Shown: positions 25,221 to 34,724 of the stretch, one piece after another
Numbering within the stretch: the stretch's first letter is position 1
Layout: the number at the start of each line of letters is the position of its first letter
DNA from: Thalassospira xianhensis MCCC 1A02616
GTDB taxonomy: Bacteria; Pseudomonadota; Alphaproteobacteria; Rhodospirillales; Thalassospiraceae
Assembly (NCBI RefSeq): GCF_003326475.1
Contig: NZ_JPWA01000021.1
Location: 1 to 64,000 of the forward strand
Direction of reading: 5' to 3'
Length of the DNA: 64,000 nucleotides
Program-made: the position numbers and the translations under genes
Notes under the pieces: model-generated
What the model was told of the DNA's origin: nothing
The model's database searches: none
What the model saw: only the letters and a program-made list of their open reading frames with translations

Positions 25221-27005
25221 CTAAATGATTTCCAGAACCGGTGTGGTCAAAAGCTGTCCCGTCGTGACATCGCCGATGCCACGGTCGGTTTGATGCGGGC
25301 CGGGGTTGCAGGCCAATGTTGCGCCGAACAGGGCCTTGAAAACCAGATAGGGCGGTTGCCAGTCGACAATCGCATCCGTCGCGGTTCGGATATCGGCAAA
25401 TTGCTGCGCAACATGATCCATCGGTGCGTCTGACACCAACCCGCAAAGTGGCAGCGGAAGAAGCGCATCAAGTTTGCCGTTTGATGCGACCGCCATGCCT
25501 CCACCGGCACGGATGACGGCATTGGCCGCGACCATCATGTCGTGTGGATTGCCACCAAATACCGTAACATTGTGGCTGTCATGCGAGACGGTGGTGCAAA
25601 CGGCACCTTTCCAGTCACCCCATCCGGTCAGGAAGCCGACGCGTGGTTTGTTGTCTGCCTTTCCGTGGCGATGGGCAACGGCGATCATGGTCGTGCCCAT
25701 AGGCGGCACCACATAGCCGTCTTTGACATCGGCGTCGTCTGTTGCCCAGCGAGTAAAGCGTGGCCGGTCAATGGTGGCGATCCGGACGCGATCCCCGGAT
25801 GCGGGAACACGAAAATCATCGATGGACAGGACATCCATCTTCATGGTGTCAGATAGGGGGGCGGGATCAATCGAAACCGCCCGTGATGCCATTTCACCGG
25901 CCCCGGCGACGATTTCACCATTTACAATAACCTGGCGTGCCCTGAAATCGGTCAGGTCGTCAAAGATGACAATATCTGCACGCCGTCCGGCAGCAATCAA
26001 ACCAAGATCGGAACGGCCAAGGCGCATCGCGGCATTCAGGGTTGCCGCCCGCAACGCCCATTCTGGCTTCATGCCATAACGGACCAAGCGACGGACTACA
26101 TCATCAAGCCCGCCGGCATGAAACAGGTCATCGGGGAATACGTCATCGGTACAAAGCGTGACGGTTTGCGGCAGGAAACCCAATTCATTAAGCGTCTCGA
26201 CAAAGCCCGGCAGCAGGTGGTCATGCGATCCGCGCATTTCAATCGCAAGACCGGCACGCAGTTTGGTCATCAGATCATCGTTTGAAACCAGTTCGTGGTC
26301 TGAACTGACCCCGGCCGTCATAAAGGCGGCAAGATCGGTTCCTTCGAGGCCACGGGCATGACCGCAGACAAGTTTCCCCGAAGCAAGTCCTGCCTGCATG
26401 ATATTGGTCATACGTGCATCGCGATCAATCACGCCGCGCATATTCATGACTTCAGCAACCCCGGCGATTTCGGGCCAGGAGAGCATTTCGGCCATGGCAT
26501 CACCATCAAAATCAGCACCGGACAGTTCAAGGCCGGGGGCGGCGGGAACGCAGGACGGTGCCAGAACCAGAACACGTAATGGCAGGTCACGTGTCGCATC
26601 AATCGCCCAGCGGACACCATCAAGCCCCAGAACATTGCCAAATTCATGCGGATCCCAGACGATTGTGGTGACGCCGCGGGGGACGACCGTTTCGGCATAG
26701 ATCGCCGGTGTGACCATCGAACTTTCGATATGCATATGTGTGTCAATCAGGCCGGGACTGACATAACCGCCCCGGGCACTGACGATCTTGCGGGCGTCGC
26801 TTCTGGTTGCCGGTTCATGGACGCTTGCAATCATTGGACCGATCAGGCCAATATCGGCCTTGCGGATTTCACCGGTCACCATATCGACAAGCTTGCCGCC
26901 CGTAAGCAGGATATCGAACGGTTCATCGCCGCGTGCGGCGGCGACGGCACGTGTGCGCAATTTATGGCAGGTCAGATCACCGGGTTCTGTCGTGCGGTTA
27001 TTCAT
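25221..27005 (-). CDS. ade: Adenine deaminase
   Basis: Amidohydrolase of 594 aa (E. coli Ade is 588) that converts adenine to hypoxanthine and ammonia. The metal motif is D88-T-H90-M-H92-IESSM, and the downstream CTDDVFPDDL is the second signature of bacterial adenine deaminases. It overlaps the nucleoside hydrolase gene by 4 nt and is last of the leftward Pot-type operon. With the hydrolase it forms a path adenosine to adenine to hypoxanthine. Confidence 0.94.
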   Translation of the reverse strand: MNNRTTEPGDLTCHKLRTRAVAAARGDEPFDILLTGGKLVDMVTGEIRKADIGLIGPMIASVHEPATRSDARKIVSARGGYVSPGLIDTHMHIESSMVTPAIYAETVVPRGVTTIVWDPHEFGNVLGLDGVRWAIDATRDLPLRVLVLAPSCVPAAPGLELSGADFDGDAMAEMLSWPEIAGVAEVMNMRGVIDRDARMTNIMQAGLASGKLVCGHARGLEGTDLAAFMTAGVSSDHELVSNDDLMTKLRAGLAIEMRGSHDHLLPGFVETLNELGFLPQTVTLCTDDVFPDDLFHAGGLDDVVRRLVRYGMKPEWALRAATLNAAMRLGRSDLGLIAAGRRADIVIFDDLTDFRARQVIVNGEIVAGAGEMASRAVSIDPAPLSDTMKMDVLSIDDFRVPASGDRVRIATIDRPRFTRWATDDADVKDGYVVPPMGTTMIAVAHRHGKADNKPRVGFLTGWGDWKGAVCTTVSHDSHNVTVFGGNPHDMMVAANAVIRAGGGMAVASNGKLDALLPLPLCGLVSDAPMDHVAQQFADIRTATDAIVDWQPPYLVFKALFGATLACNPGPHQTDRGIGDVTTGQLLTTPVLEII

Positions 27006-27931
27006 TTCGCTGCTTCCGCCTTGAGGGCTGAAAAGATCAGGTCGCGCGCGCGTTTTGTGTCAACAGAAACGGCATATTGCGCGTTTTTCATCACGGTCGG
27101 GCTTGGGGCAACAATGGTTTGTCCGCGCGAAGGACTGTGGCTGGTATCAATTTCGATATGTGCATCGGCAAAGCTGATCGCATCTTCATCAATCACCGCG
27201 ACTGCCGCACAAGGATCGAAAACCGCCATCGCATCGCGCCCGCGTGACAGGGCGATATTGATGTATCCTTCGGTCAGATCGGCCAGAAGCCCTGCATTTT
27301 TCCCGCCAGCATTGCGGATAGGTGGAACATCATCTGGGGTGGCAAGCACCTGCCGGCAAAGGTCAAGATCAACCATGCGCAATTGCACCTGATGGGACAG
27401 GGTAATGGCGACCGCTTCGGGGTCGGCAAAGGCATTATATTCGGCGAGGGCGGTGTGATTGCCGCGCGTTACGGCACCCCCCATCCATGTCACACGGTCG
27501 ATTTTGCGCGCCAGATCAGGCCGGGCCAGAACCAGCGATGCAATATTGCCAAGCGGACCAAGGGCCAGAATATGGCGTTCGTCATTCGGTCCGGATTTGC
27601 TTTCAAGCCAGTTACAAAGACCGTCGAACGAGCTGCATTCTGCAATCGGGCGGCAATCGGGAAGATGTACACCGCTTGATTGCATGCCAAGGGGCCCAAG
27701 AATCCGTTCGGCGGTTTCAAGCTCACCCATAACCGCCGTTTCGCGACCGGTATAGATTTTGAAATCCCAGTCAAACTGGCGCGCGGCACTGGCAGCATTA
27801 ATGCGCACGCGCTCAAGAGGGGAGTTCCCGGCAATCAGCGACATCCCGTCGATCTGCTTTCCGGCATGGATGACAATCAGCACCGCGGCCAGATCGTCAA
27901 AGCCCATATCGGTGTCGATCCAAAGCCCCAT
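27002..27931 (-). CDS. Inosine/uridine-preferring nucleoside hydrolase family
   Basis: N-ribohydrolase of 309 aa that splits nucleosides to base and ribose. The calcium-binding motif DTDMGFDD is at residues 6-13 at the N-terminus, as the family requires. GPLGNIASLVLARP and MGGAVTRGNHT follow. There is no signal peptide, so it acts on imported nucleoside in the cytoplasm. It is immediately downstream of the ATPase gene (1-nt overlap of end and start) and overlaps ade. A purine nucleoside is the likely substrate from the ade linkage. Confidence 0.92.
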   Translation of the reverse strand: MGLWIDTDMGFDDLAAVLIVIHAGKQIDGMSLIAGNSPLERVRINAASAARQFDWDFKIYTGRETAVMGELETAERILGPLGMQSSGVHLPDCRPIAECSSFDGLCNWLESKSGPNDERHILALGPLGNIASLVLARPDLARKIDRVTWMGGAVTRGNHTALAEYNAFADPEAVAITLSHQVQLRMVDLDLCRQVLATPDDVPPIRNAGGKNAGLLADLTEGYINIALSRGRDAMAVFDPCAAVAVIDEDAISFADAHIEIDTSHSPSRGQTIVAPSPTVMKNAQYAVSVDTKRARDLIFSALKAEAAK

Positions 27932-28965
27932 CAGAGGCTCCCGACCCGGGAAAGGGATGCTGCCTTTGTCACAGGCAGATCGAATTTCAGGACAGAACCG
28001 AATTCATGGGCAGGAAGGCTGGCATCGCATTCCGCCTTGATCGGGCCAAGCGGGGTATCAAGCAGATATTCCCGTGTTCCTCCAGCAAAAGACGTACCGC
28101 GTATCGTGCCCTCGAACGGCCCATCGCCAAGGGTGACCATGGACGGGCGCCAGGCAAGGCCTTTGGCATCACGCGGGGGCGTGTCCGAAAGTTCGACAGT
28201 TCCGGTTGGGGTTTTAAGTTTGCGGCCTTCAAGTGCGAAGACATTTTCAAAGCCGACAAAGTCCGCAACAAAATCGGAAACAGGGCGGTTATAGATATCC
28301 TCTGGCGTGCCGATCTGCTCGATATGACCGTCTAGCATCACGATAATCCGGTCGGCCATGGCAAGGGCTTCGACCTGATCGTGGGTGACAAAGATCATCG
28401 TGACACCGCTTTCCTTTTGTACGCGCTGTAATTCGGTGCGCATTTCAAGGCGTAGTCGTGCATCAAGGTTTGAGAGCGGTTCGTCAAGCAGCAGCACTTT
28501 GGGTTCCATCACCATCGAACGCGCCAGCGAGACGCGCTGCTGCTGGCCGCCGGAAAGCTCGGCGGGTTTGCGTGTCGCGAATTTGGACAGCCCGACAGTC
28601 CGAAGGCCTTCCTGCACCTTGTCGTCCAGTTTCTTGCCACGAATCCCCATCAGCTTCAGGCCAAAGGCGACGTTTTCATAGACATTAAGGTGTGGAAACA
28701 GGGCATAGGACTGGAACACCAACCCGACCGGACGTTTGTTGGCAGGGGTCCGGGTGATGTCAACCCTATCAAGGATGATCGCACCCGATGACGGTTCCAT
28801 CAGGCCGGCGATTGCGCGCATGGTGGTGGTTTTGCCGCAGCCCGACGGGCCGAGCAGGGCAACCAGTTCACCCTTGCCGATATCAAGATTCATTTCCGGT
28901 ACGGCAACATTTTTGCCGTAAGACAGGGTCAGTTTTTCAAGACAGAGAAAACGGGCATCAGACAT
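27931..28965 (-). CDS. ABC transporter ATPase, PotA/FbpC type
   Basis: ATPase subunit of 344 aa with Walker A GPSGCGKT (residues 39-46), Q-loop FQSYALFPH, signature LSGGQQQR and Walker [13 protein letters not shown], plus a C-terminal TOBE regulatory domain. This belongs to the spermidine/iron/thiamine branch of ABC importers. It overlaps the upstream permease gene by 8 nt. Co-location with nucleoside hydrolase and adenine deaminase points to a purine nucleoside or a related compound as the cargo. Confidence 0.92.
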   Translation of the reverse strand: MSDARFLCLEKLTLSYGKNVAVPEMNLDIGKGELVALLGPSGCGKTTTMRAIAGLMEPSSGAIILDRVDITRTPANKRPVGLVFQSYALFPHLNVYENVAFGLKLMGIRGKKLDDKVQEGLRTVGLSKFATRKPAELSGGQQQRVSLARSMVMEPKVLLLDEPLSNLDARLRLEMRTELQRVQKESGVTMIFVTHDQVEALAMADRIIVMLDGHIEQIGTPEDIYNRPVSDFVADFVGFENVFALEGRKLKTPTGTVELSDTPPRDAKGLAWRPSMVTLGDGPFEGTIRGTSFAGGTREYLLDTPLGPIKAECDASLPAHEFGSVLKFDLPVTKAASLSRVGSL

Positions 28966-29737
28966 AGCGGGAAAATCCTAGGAAACGTTCGGCCAGAAAG
29001 ACAATGCCCAGCGACATGAAGGCCAGCAGCGCGGACAGGGCTGCGACCGACGGGTCATAGGTGATTTCCATATAGGCGAGCATGTCGATGGGAAGAGTTC
29101 GGACGCCGGGGCCCGACAAAAACAGGGAAACCGGAACCTGATTGAAGCTGGTGACAAAGCCCAGAATGAAGGCAGCAAGAATACCACCACGGATATTGGG
29201 CATCACCACGCGGAAAAAGGCGCCAATCCGCGATGATCCCAAAAGCACGGCGGCTTCTTCGATGTCAGATCGCAAATTGTTAAGACTGGCCGACACCACG
29301 CGCACCGCATAGGGCAGGATCAGTGCGGTATGCGCCAGAAAAAGCGCAAACAGAATGCCGAAATTGAAAGGTACGACGAAATAACGCAGTAGAGCCAGAC
29401 CGACGATAATGCCCGGCACAATGATCGGCGATGATACGATGGTCCTGATGGTTTCCGCACCGGGGACCTTGTAGCGCGAAAGTGCATAACTTGCCGGAAT
29501 ACCAAGGATCAGGGCGGCAAGCGTACCGCCGATGGCAAGAAACATCGAGATACCGAAACTGGCGCGGAAGCTTTCGACTTCGAAGACTTTCAGCACCCAG
29601 CGCAGGGACAGGCCCTGTGGCGGGAAGGCAAGCGTTTCACCAGCCGACAGCGATGCCGCGATAATGATCAGGAACGGACCAATCAGAAAGGCCAGTACCA
29701 GCAAAAGAATGATCGGGGAAAACAGCTTGTTGGTCAT
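28958..29737 (-). CDS. ABC permease, PotC type
   Basis: Inner-membrane subunit of 259 aa with six helices. The EAA loop reads EEAAVLLGSSRIGAFFRVVMPNIRGG. It overlaps the PotB-type gene by 4 nt and the ATPase gene by 8 nt, so the three are translationally coupled. Confidence 0.91.
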   Translation of the reverse strand: MTNKLFSPIILLLVLAFLIGPFLIIIAASLSAGETLAFPPQGLSLRWVLKVFEVESFRASFGISMFLAIGGTLAALILGIPASYALSRYKVPGAETIRTIVSSPIIVPGIIVGLALLRYFVVPFNFGILFALFLAHTALILPYAVRVVSASLNNLRSDIEEAAVLLGSSRIGAFFRVVMPNIRGGILAAFILGFVTSFNQVPVSLFLSGPGVRTLPIDMLAYMEITYDPSVAALSALLAFMSLGIVFLAERFLGFSRYV

Positions 29738-30561
29738 CGCTTGTTCCTCGCGGTGGCAAGGCGTTTGAGCAGAAGGTTGGCTGCAAACGCCATGACGATC
29801 AGGATCAGGGCGATCACACTGGCCGATACGAAATCATTGGCCACGGTCACGCGCTGATAAAGCAGGGTTTCAAGCATCAGGACCTTGGACCCGCCGAGAA
29901 TGGCCGGGGTGATATAGGCGGTCATGGATCCGGTAAAGACCAGTGTGCCACCGATCACAAGGCCTTCTTTGGTTAGTGGCAGGATGACTTTGGTGAAAAC
30001 CTGTAACCAGTTGGCACCAAGAACGCGGGCGGCCGGCACCGCATCGCGCGGCATGTTTTCAAGCGCACTGATCAGTGAAATGATCATGAGTGGCAGGAAC
30101 AGTTGCAGCAAGCCGATGAAAACGGCGGTTTCGGTGAACAGGAAGCGGATCGGTTCATCCGATAGCCCGACGGCAACCAGTGCCTTGTTCACAAATCCGG
30201 TCCGGCCAAGGATCACCAGCCACGCATAGGTCCGCGCCACCGGTGAAATCATCAGCGGCAACACAACAAGCCCGGTGATCCGGCCCTTACCCTTCGGCGG
30301 CAGATTCACGATTGCAAAGGCCGCAGCATAGCCGATCACGGCGGAGGCGGCAGTTACCAGTGCTGCAAGCTTGAGCGTGCGCAAAAAGACGGTCTGATTA
30401 AGCGACTGGGAAAAGAAATCGATATAGGCCTGTATCGTCCAGCTATCGCCCGACCGAAAGCCTTCGGACAGAAGAATCAGAACCGGGGCCAGAAAGACCA
30501 CAGCGGCAAAGATCGCGGCAGGGAGGACCAGCGCAAAGGCTTCGGCCCGGTTCTGAAACAT
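29734..30561 (-). CDS. ABC permease, PotB type
   Basis: Inner-membrane subunit of 275 aa with six helices and an EAA-like loop (DAVPAARVLGANWLQVFTKVILPLTKEG). It starts 108 nt after the binding-protein stop. That gap has a weak GC-rich hairpin only, in contrast to the strong hairpins at the equivalent place in four other transport operons of this window. The Shine-Dalgarno (AAGG) is poor. Confidence 0.9.
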   Translation of the reverse strand: MFQNRAEAFALVLPAAIFAAVVFLAPVLILLSEGFRSGDSWTIQAYIDFFSQSLNQTVFLRTLKLAALVTAASAVIGYAAAFAIVNLPPKGKGRITGLVVLPLMISPVARTYAWLVILGRTGFVNKALVAVGLSDEPIRFLFTETAVFIGLLQLFLPLMIISLISALENMPRDAVPAARVLGANWLQVFTKVILPLTKEGLVIGGTLVFTGSMTAYITPAILGGSKVLMLETLLYQRVTVANDFVSASVIALILIVMAFAANLLLKRLATARNKR

Positions 30562-30669
30562 CTCGGCAACCTTGTCGTCGGTTAAGTCAATAAATGGAGG
30601 TGCGAGCAGGGCCCGCCTGATCGGGGCAAGTGGCGATATGCACCGATCCGATGATGGGTTTGGTGTCGG

Positions 30670-31698
30670 TTACTGACCTACCTTGTTGTTCCATTCCGAC
30701 AGCCAGGTTTCCTGATTGTCGATGGCAACCTGTGACGGAATCAGATGCAGGTTGGCAACGGTATCGGCCCCATAGGTCAGGTTTTCGGCAATCTTGTCGG
30801 AAACCTTGACGTCCTTGTTGGCCGGGCTGTCGACAAGGTTTTCTGCCAATGCCGTCTGGATTTCGGTCGAAAGCCAGAAATCCATGAATTCAAGCGCAAG
30901 ATCGCGGTTCTTACTGCCTTTGGTCAGGACCATGACATTCATGCCGCCCGACTGACCTTCTTTCGGGGTTGCCCATTTGATTGGCAAATCCATTTTCGAA
31001 AAGCCGGACCATGCAAAGCGCCCGATGGGGGCGGCCCAGATTTCTTCCTGCTGCATCAACTGCACCAGTTGGGAAGAACGGACATAGAAGGTGACGATCT
31101 CGTCCTTCTTTTCGCCAACGGCGGCAATCGGGGTTTTGAGCGACGGATCTTCATCGCCAAGTGCTTTGCCCAGCATGTATAGGGTCAGCGGGCCCTGTGT
31201 GGTCGTGACGTTCGGAAGCGCGACATGGTCAACCACGTCATCCGCCAGAAGATCGGACCAGCTTTCGACTGTCATCTTGTCAGAACGATAGGCAATCGAG
31301 CTGGCATAGAAGGTGTAACCGATGCTCATGCCATCACCGTTCGGATCTTTGGCAATGTCATAAAGCTTGTCAAAGTTCGACAGTTTTGATGTATCGACCT
31401 TGTCGGTCAGGCCGTCCTTGGCAGCCGCCAGCGCATCACGCATGGAAATAACCGCAAGGTCGATTACCGGATCGGCTTTGTTGGCTTCGATTTTGGCAAG
31501 ACGTTCGACCGAGTTGCCGGTTTCAACAACCAGTTCGCAACCGCATTTTTCTTCGAACGGGTCATACAGGATTTTCTTGAATTCATCCTGTGCAAAACCA
31601 TAGACCGAAATGGTCAACGTCTTTTCCTGGGCCTTTACCGCACTTACGGACAGCAAAAGGGCAGCAGAAGCCATAAGCAGTTTTTTCATCGGAATCAC
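30670..31698 (-). CDS. ABC substrate-binding protein, PotD/FbpA-like
   Basis: Periplasmic binding protein of 342 aa. The signal peptide ends at about residue 23 (AVKA-QE). The mature N-terminus KTLTISVYGFAQDEFKKILYDPFEEKCGC is that of the spermidine/iron/phosphonate binding group. The start is a GTG at 31698 with GGAG 7 nt upstream; an ATG three codons later is too far from it. It overlaps the LacI-type gene by 4 nt. The ligand is inferred to be a purine nucleoside or relative from the operon's enzymes, not from the protein itself. Confidence 0.88.
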   Translation of the reverse strand: MIPMKKLLMASAALLLSVSAVKAQEKTLTISVYGFAQDEFKKILYDPFEEKCGCELVVETGNSVERLAKIEANKADPVIDLAVISMRDALAAAKDGLTDKVDTSKLSNFDKLYDIAKDPNGDGMSIGYTFYASSIAYRSDKMTVESWSDLLADDVVDHVALPNVTTTQGPLTLYMLGKALGDEDPSLKTPIAAVGEKKDEIVTFYVRSSQLVQLMQQEEIWAAPIGRFAWSGFSKMDLPIKWATPKEGQSGGMNVMVLTKGSKNRDLALEFMDFWLSTEIQTALAENLVDSPANKDVKVSDKIAENLTYGADTVANLHLIPSQVAIDNQETWLSEWNNKVGQ

Positions 31699-32759
31699 AG
31701 CGTTTCTCCGGTTGGGAAGGGTGCGTCAGGGGAAGCTGCCGGGCCGCTTGACGCGCGGACCATCAGTTCCATCGAAACCTTGGACGTATCAGCAGTGACG
31801 GTCTGTTTTGCCGCCTTGCCATTTTGAACGGTGGATTTGCCCTGTTCGATTTCACGGACAAGGGCGGCGATGGCCAGTTCGGCAATCCGGGCCATATCCA
31901 TATGCACGGTGGTTAGCGAAGGGGTCACAACAGGGGAAAAAATCAGATCGTCAAAACCGGTTACGCTAACTTGCTGCGGGACCTTGATCCCGGAGGTCTG
32001 CAATTCGGTCAGAACGCGAAGGGCATGCAAATCCGAAACGGCGGCAATTGCTGTGACCCCGTTTTGAACGTGGTCAATCAGGCCAAGCGATGCCCGTTCG
32101 CCACGTTCGTGCATCAATGTTTCAAGCCAGATCGTTGTATGACGGGTATTGCGACCAAGGGCCGATTTCATGCCCCCTATACGGTCATTCTGCACATTCG
32201 ATGCCGGATCATGCCCGATCAGAAGAAAGTTCTGATGACCCAGATCGACCAGATGACGCGCGACCTTCGCCCCGCCTTCCCAATGGTCCGCCGAAACGGT
32301 GTTGCCCGGTGTCGACGGGGTATCGACCATTGCAACAGGGCATCCAACATCGCCGATCCGTGTGCCTCGACGCGGAATGACGACCAGACCGTCAACGCCA
32401 CGTTCGATCAGGCGGCTGATGGCCTGTGTCTGGGTGGTGACCTTACCGCGGGAGTCCGCAATCAGAACCCCATATCCGGCATTTGATGCCGCCGTTTCCA
32501 TGGCTTGCGCAATTTGCGGGAATAGCGGATTGGAAATATCGGGAAGGACAAGCCCCAGAACATTTGATCGACCCGTGCGAAGTGCGCGGCCCGCATTACT
32601 GGGAACATAACCAAGCTCGTCAGCCTTTTTGCGGATCTTATCAACCAGATCGGCCGACACCCGGCCTTTTCCTGACAGCGCGTTCGATACGGTTGCCGAA
32701 GACACGCCCAAGGCGTCGGCAATCATGCTCATATTAGGTCCGGAACGCGGTGAAGCCAC
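31695..32759 (-). CDS. LacI-family regulator of the Pot-type nucleoside operon
   Basis: Repressor of 354 aa. The HTH reads MSMIADALGVSSATVSNALSGKGRVS, the hinge KADELGYVPSNAGRALRTGRSN, followed by a ligand domain. The start is a GTG with GGGGG 6 nt upstream. It is the first gene of a seven-gene leftward operon (regulator, binding protein, two permeases, ATPase, nucleoside hydrolase, adenine deaminase). A perfect palindrome lies 56 nt upstream. A purine base or nucleoside effector is likely, by analogy with PurR-type members and the operon content. Confidence 0.91.
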   Translation of the reverse strand: MASPRSGPNMSMIADALGVSSATVSNALSGKGRVSADLVDKIRKKADELGYVPSNAGRALRTGRSNVLGLVLPDISNPLFPQIAQAMETAASNAGYGVLIADSRGKVTTQTQAISRLIERGVDGLVVIPRRGTRIGDVGCPVAMVDTPSTPGNTVSADHWEGGAKVARHLVDLGHQNFLLIGHDPASNVQNDRIGGMKSALGRNTRHTTIWLETLMHERGERASLGLIDHVQNGVTAIAAVSDLHALRVLTELQTSGIKVPQQVSVTGFDDLIFSPVVTPSLTTVHMDMARIAELAIAALVREIEQGKSTVQNGKAAKQTVTADTSKVSMELMVRASSGPAASPDAPFPTGETL

Positions 32760-32814
32760 TTAATACCCCCGTCAAACACCCAAAAGATGTGATCTGGCAA
32801 CATTGACTAACTGG

Positions 32815-32826
32815 TTAATCGATTAA
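32815..32826. promoter_or_regulatory. LacI-type operator TTAATCGATTAA
   Basis: Perfect 12-bp palindrome with central CG, 56 nt upstream of the regulator start. It resembles the other LacI operator of this window (ATTAAGCGCTTAAT) in its arms but differs at the centre, which could keep the two repressors apart. Confidence 0.72.
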
Positions 32827-32935
32827 TCATACGCTACTGGACTCTTTTTAAAGAGTCGAGGATAAATTTATACAATATCCGTAGGTGGATCATGCCAAAG
32901 CAACGGCATTTATGCGAAGCCTTTGAAACAAGGCG

Positions 32936-32968
32936 AAAAACCCGGGCGCGGAAAATTTCCGGCCCCGG
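32936..32968 (-). terminator. Terminator of the gamma-glutamyltransferase-like gene
   Basis: On the leftward transcript CCGGGGC...GCCCGG surrounds a GGAAATTTTCC core (stem within 32942-32968) and is followed by GTTTTT (32941-32936). It lies 40 nt past the stop at 33008. Confidence 0.7.
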
Positions 32969-33007
32969 CGTGGTCGGGATGTGTTTCAGGGGCAGGTTTG
33001 CGGGGGG

Positions 33008-34597
33008 TTAAACGATGCCGATGGCAGCCCCGTCGCTGCGTGGATCATGGGCACCGTCAACGCTGCCGTCAGGTGCGATCCGGATGATGCCTGCCTGTCC
33101 GGCAAGCGCGCTTTGCGCCTCGATTTCACGCAGGATATGCCCGCGATTTTCCAGTTCGGCAAAGACGGTTGGTCCGGCGTCTGCTTCGAGTTTCAGGCTG
33201 TCACGGGAATCAGAAAATGTTTTCCCCAGAAGGAAACGGGGGCGGGAAAGCGCATCGGCCGGAGATAATCCGAAATCAGTCAACCGGGTTAATAGCATGG
33301 CCAGCGTCTGGGGTTGCCCGTCAGCCCCCTGCGTTCCGTAAAGCAGGCAGGGTTTGCCGTTCCGCAACGCCAGACCGGGGTTCAATGTATAAAATGGTCG
33401 TTTGCCCGGTTTAAGCTGGTTGGGATGGCCGTCGATTGTGCTGAATGCCGCGCCGCGATTTTGCCAGACAATGCCGGTGTCACCTGCAACAACGCCGCTC
33501 CCCCAATCGAAATAGGTGCTTTGCAACACACTGGCGCAATTCCCCTGCGCATCCGTTGCAGCAAGGAAAACCGTATCGCCGTGGCGGAAGGGATATGGCC
33601 ATTCCATCGCTTGGTCTATTGCAATATCGGCGGCATTTTTGCGCAGCATTTCAGCACCCAGCATATCGCTGAAATCAAGGTTCGTACCGTCGGGGTCACC
33701 AATCCGGTCGCGTTCAAGAAAGGCGCGCTTGATGGCTTCGATCACCAGATGGAAATGATCCGGATTGCTTTCGTCCCAATCCTTGATCCCCAATTCACGC
33801 AGGATGCCCATGGTCATCAATGTTGCCAGCCCCTGCGTTGGCGCAGGTGGGGCAAACAGCGTAACATCCCCATAGTCTAGCGAAACGGCATCCGCCGTCC
33901 GGGTGCGGGTCAATTCCAGATCGCGGGCCCGGATCGGAGAACCGGCTTCTTCAAGGCCCTTGGCAATGCGGGCAGCCAGATCGCCTTCGTAAAAATCACG
34001 TGCGCCATTTTTGGCAATCAGTTTCAGGCTTTTGGCGAGGTGCGACTGGACAAATATTTCTTCTTCTTTGTAGGGCTGCCCGTTCGGGGCAAAGATTTCG
34101 GCAAAGCCCGGCCAGTTGCGATAATCGTCTTTTCGGAAATTCAGCCAGAAACATTGCGACTTGCTAACAGGAAAGCCGTTTTCGGCCAGACCAATCGCCG
34201 GTTCGATCAGATCGGCAAGCTTGCGCGTTCCGCCCCAGTGACGTGCGGAATGATCAAGCGCGTGTTGCCAGCTATCGACCGTGCAGGCGGTGGTCAGGGT
34301 TGATGCCGGACCGCGCAAAGGAATAGGGACGCCTGCATCGTATCTGGCATCAAGTGCGGCCTGTCCGATGCCAAGGAACGATGAAACCTTGCCGGTTCTG
34401 TCGGCAACCATCCAGACGGCATCGCCGCCGATGCCGCAAAAATGCGGATATGTCACGGCGAGAACCGATGCGGTGGTCACAACAGCCTCAATCGCGGTTC
34501 CGCCGTCACGCAGGACCTGGGCGCCTGCTTCACTGGCGGCGATACTCGGGCTTGTGACCATCGCGCGATAGGGTGTGGAAATGTTGGCAGCACGCAT
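33008..34597 (-). CDS. Gamma-glutamyltransferase family protein
   Basis: N-terminal nucleophile hydrolase of 529 aa. The self-cleavage/nucleophile threonine is T342 in RHGDTVFLAATD, followed by SVLQSTYFDWGSGV and GIVWQNRGAAFS. I see no signal peptide, so unlike classical periplasmic GGT it is probably cytoplasmic. The frame extends 34 codons further upstream; I use the ATG at 34597 because GGAAG lies 8 nt before it and the extension runs into the operator. It is divergent from a GntR gene and shares operator sequences with the ABC system to the right. The true substrate could be a gamma-glutamyl compound or another amide. Confidence 0.88.
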   Translation of the reverse strand: MRAANISTPYRAMVTSPSIAASEAGAQVLRDGGTAIEAVVTTASVLAVTYPHFCGIGGDAVWMVADRTGKVSSFLGIGQAALDARYDAGVPIPLRGPASTLTTACTVDSWQHALDHSARHWGGTRKLADLIEPAIGLAENGFPVSKSQCFWLNFRKDDYRNWPGFAEIFAPNGQPYKEEEIFVQSHLAKSLKLIAKNGARDFYEGDLAARIAKGLEEAGSPIRARDLELTRTRTADAVSLDYGDVTLFAPPAPTQGLATLMTMGILRELGIKDWDESNPDHFHLVIEAIKRAFLERDRIGDPDGTNLDFSDMLGAEMLRKNAADIAIDQAMEWPYPFRHGDTVFLAATDAQGNCASVLQSTYFDWGSGVVAGDTGIVWQNRGAAFSTIDGHPNQLKPGKRPFYTLNPGLALRNGKPCLLYGTQGADGQPQTLAMLLTRLTDFGLSPADALSRPRFLLGKTFSDSRDSLKLEADAGPTVFAELENRGHILREIEAQSALAGQAGIIRIAPDGSVDGAHDPRSDGAAIGIV

Positions 34598-34668
34598 ATC
34601 GGCATCTTCCGTAATAGATGGTTGGGTTGGAAATGAACGATCAGATTGTGTGGATCGACGGTGGCGCA

Positions 34669-34680
34669 ATTGCATGCAAT
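34669..34680. promoter_or_regulatory. GntR operator ATTGCATGCAAT, copy 1
   Basis: Perfect 12-bp palindrome in the divergent region between the GGT-like and GntR genes, 45 nt before the GntR start. The same palindrome recurs at 35994-36005, in the next divergent promoter. The two copies probably define the regulon of this GntR protein. Confidence 0.78.
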
Positions 34681-34724
34681 CGACTATACAGAGTTGCATC
34701 CATCATTATTGTTGCCGGGATCTT

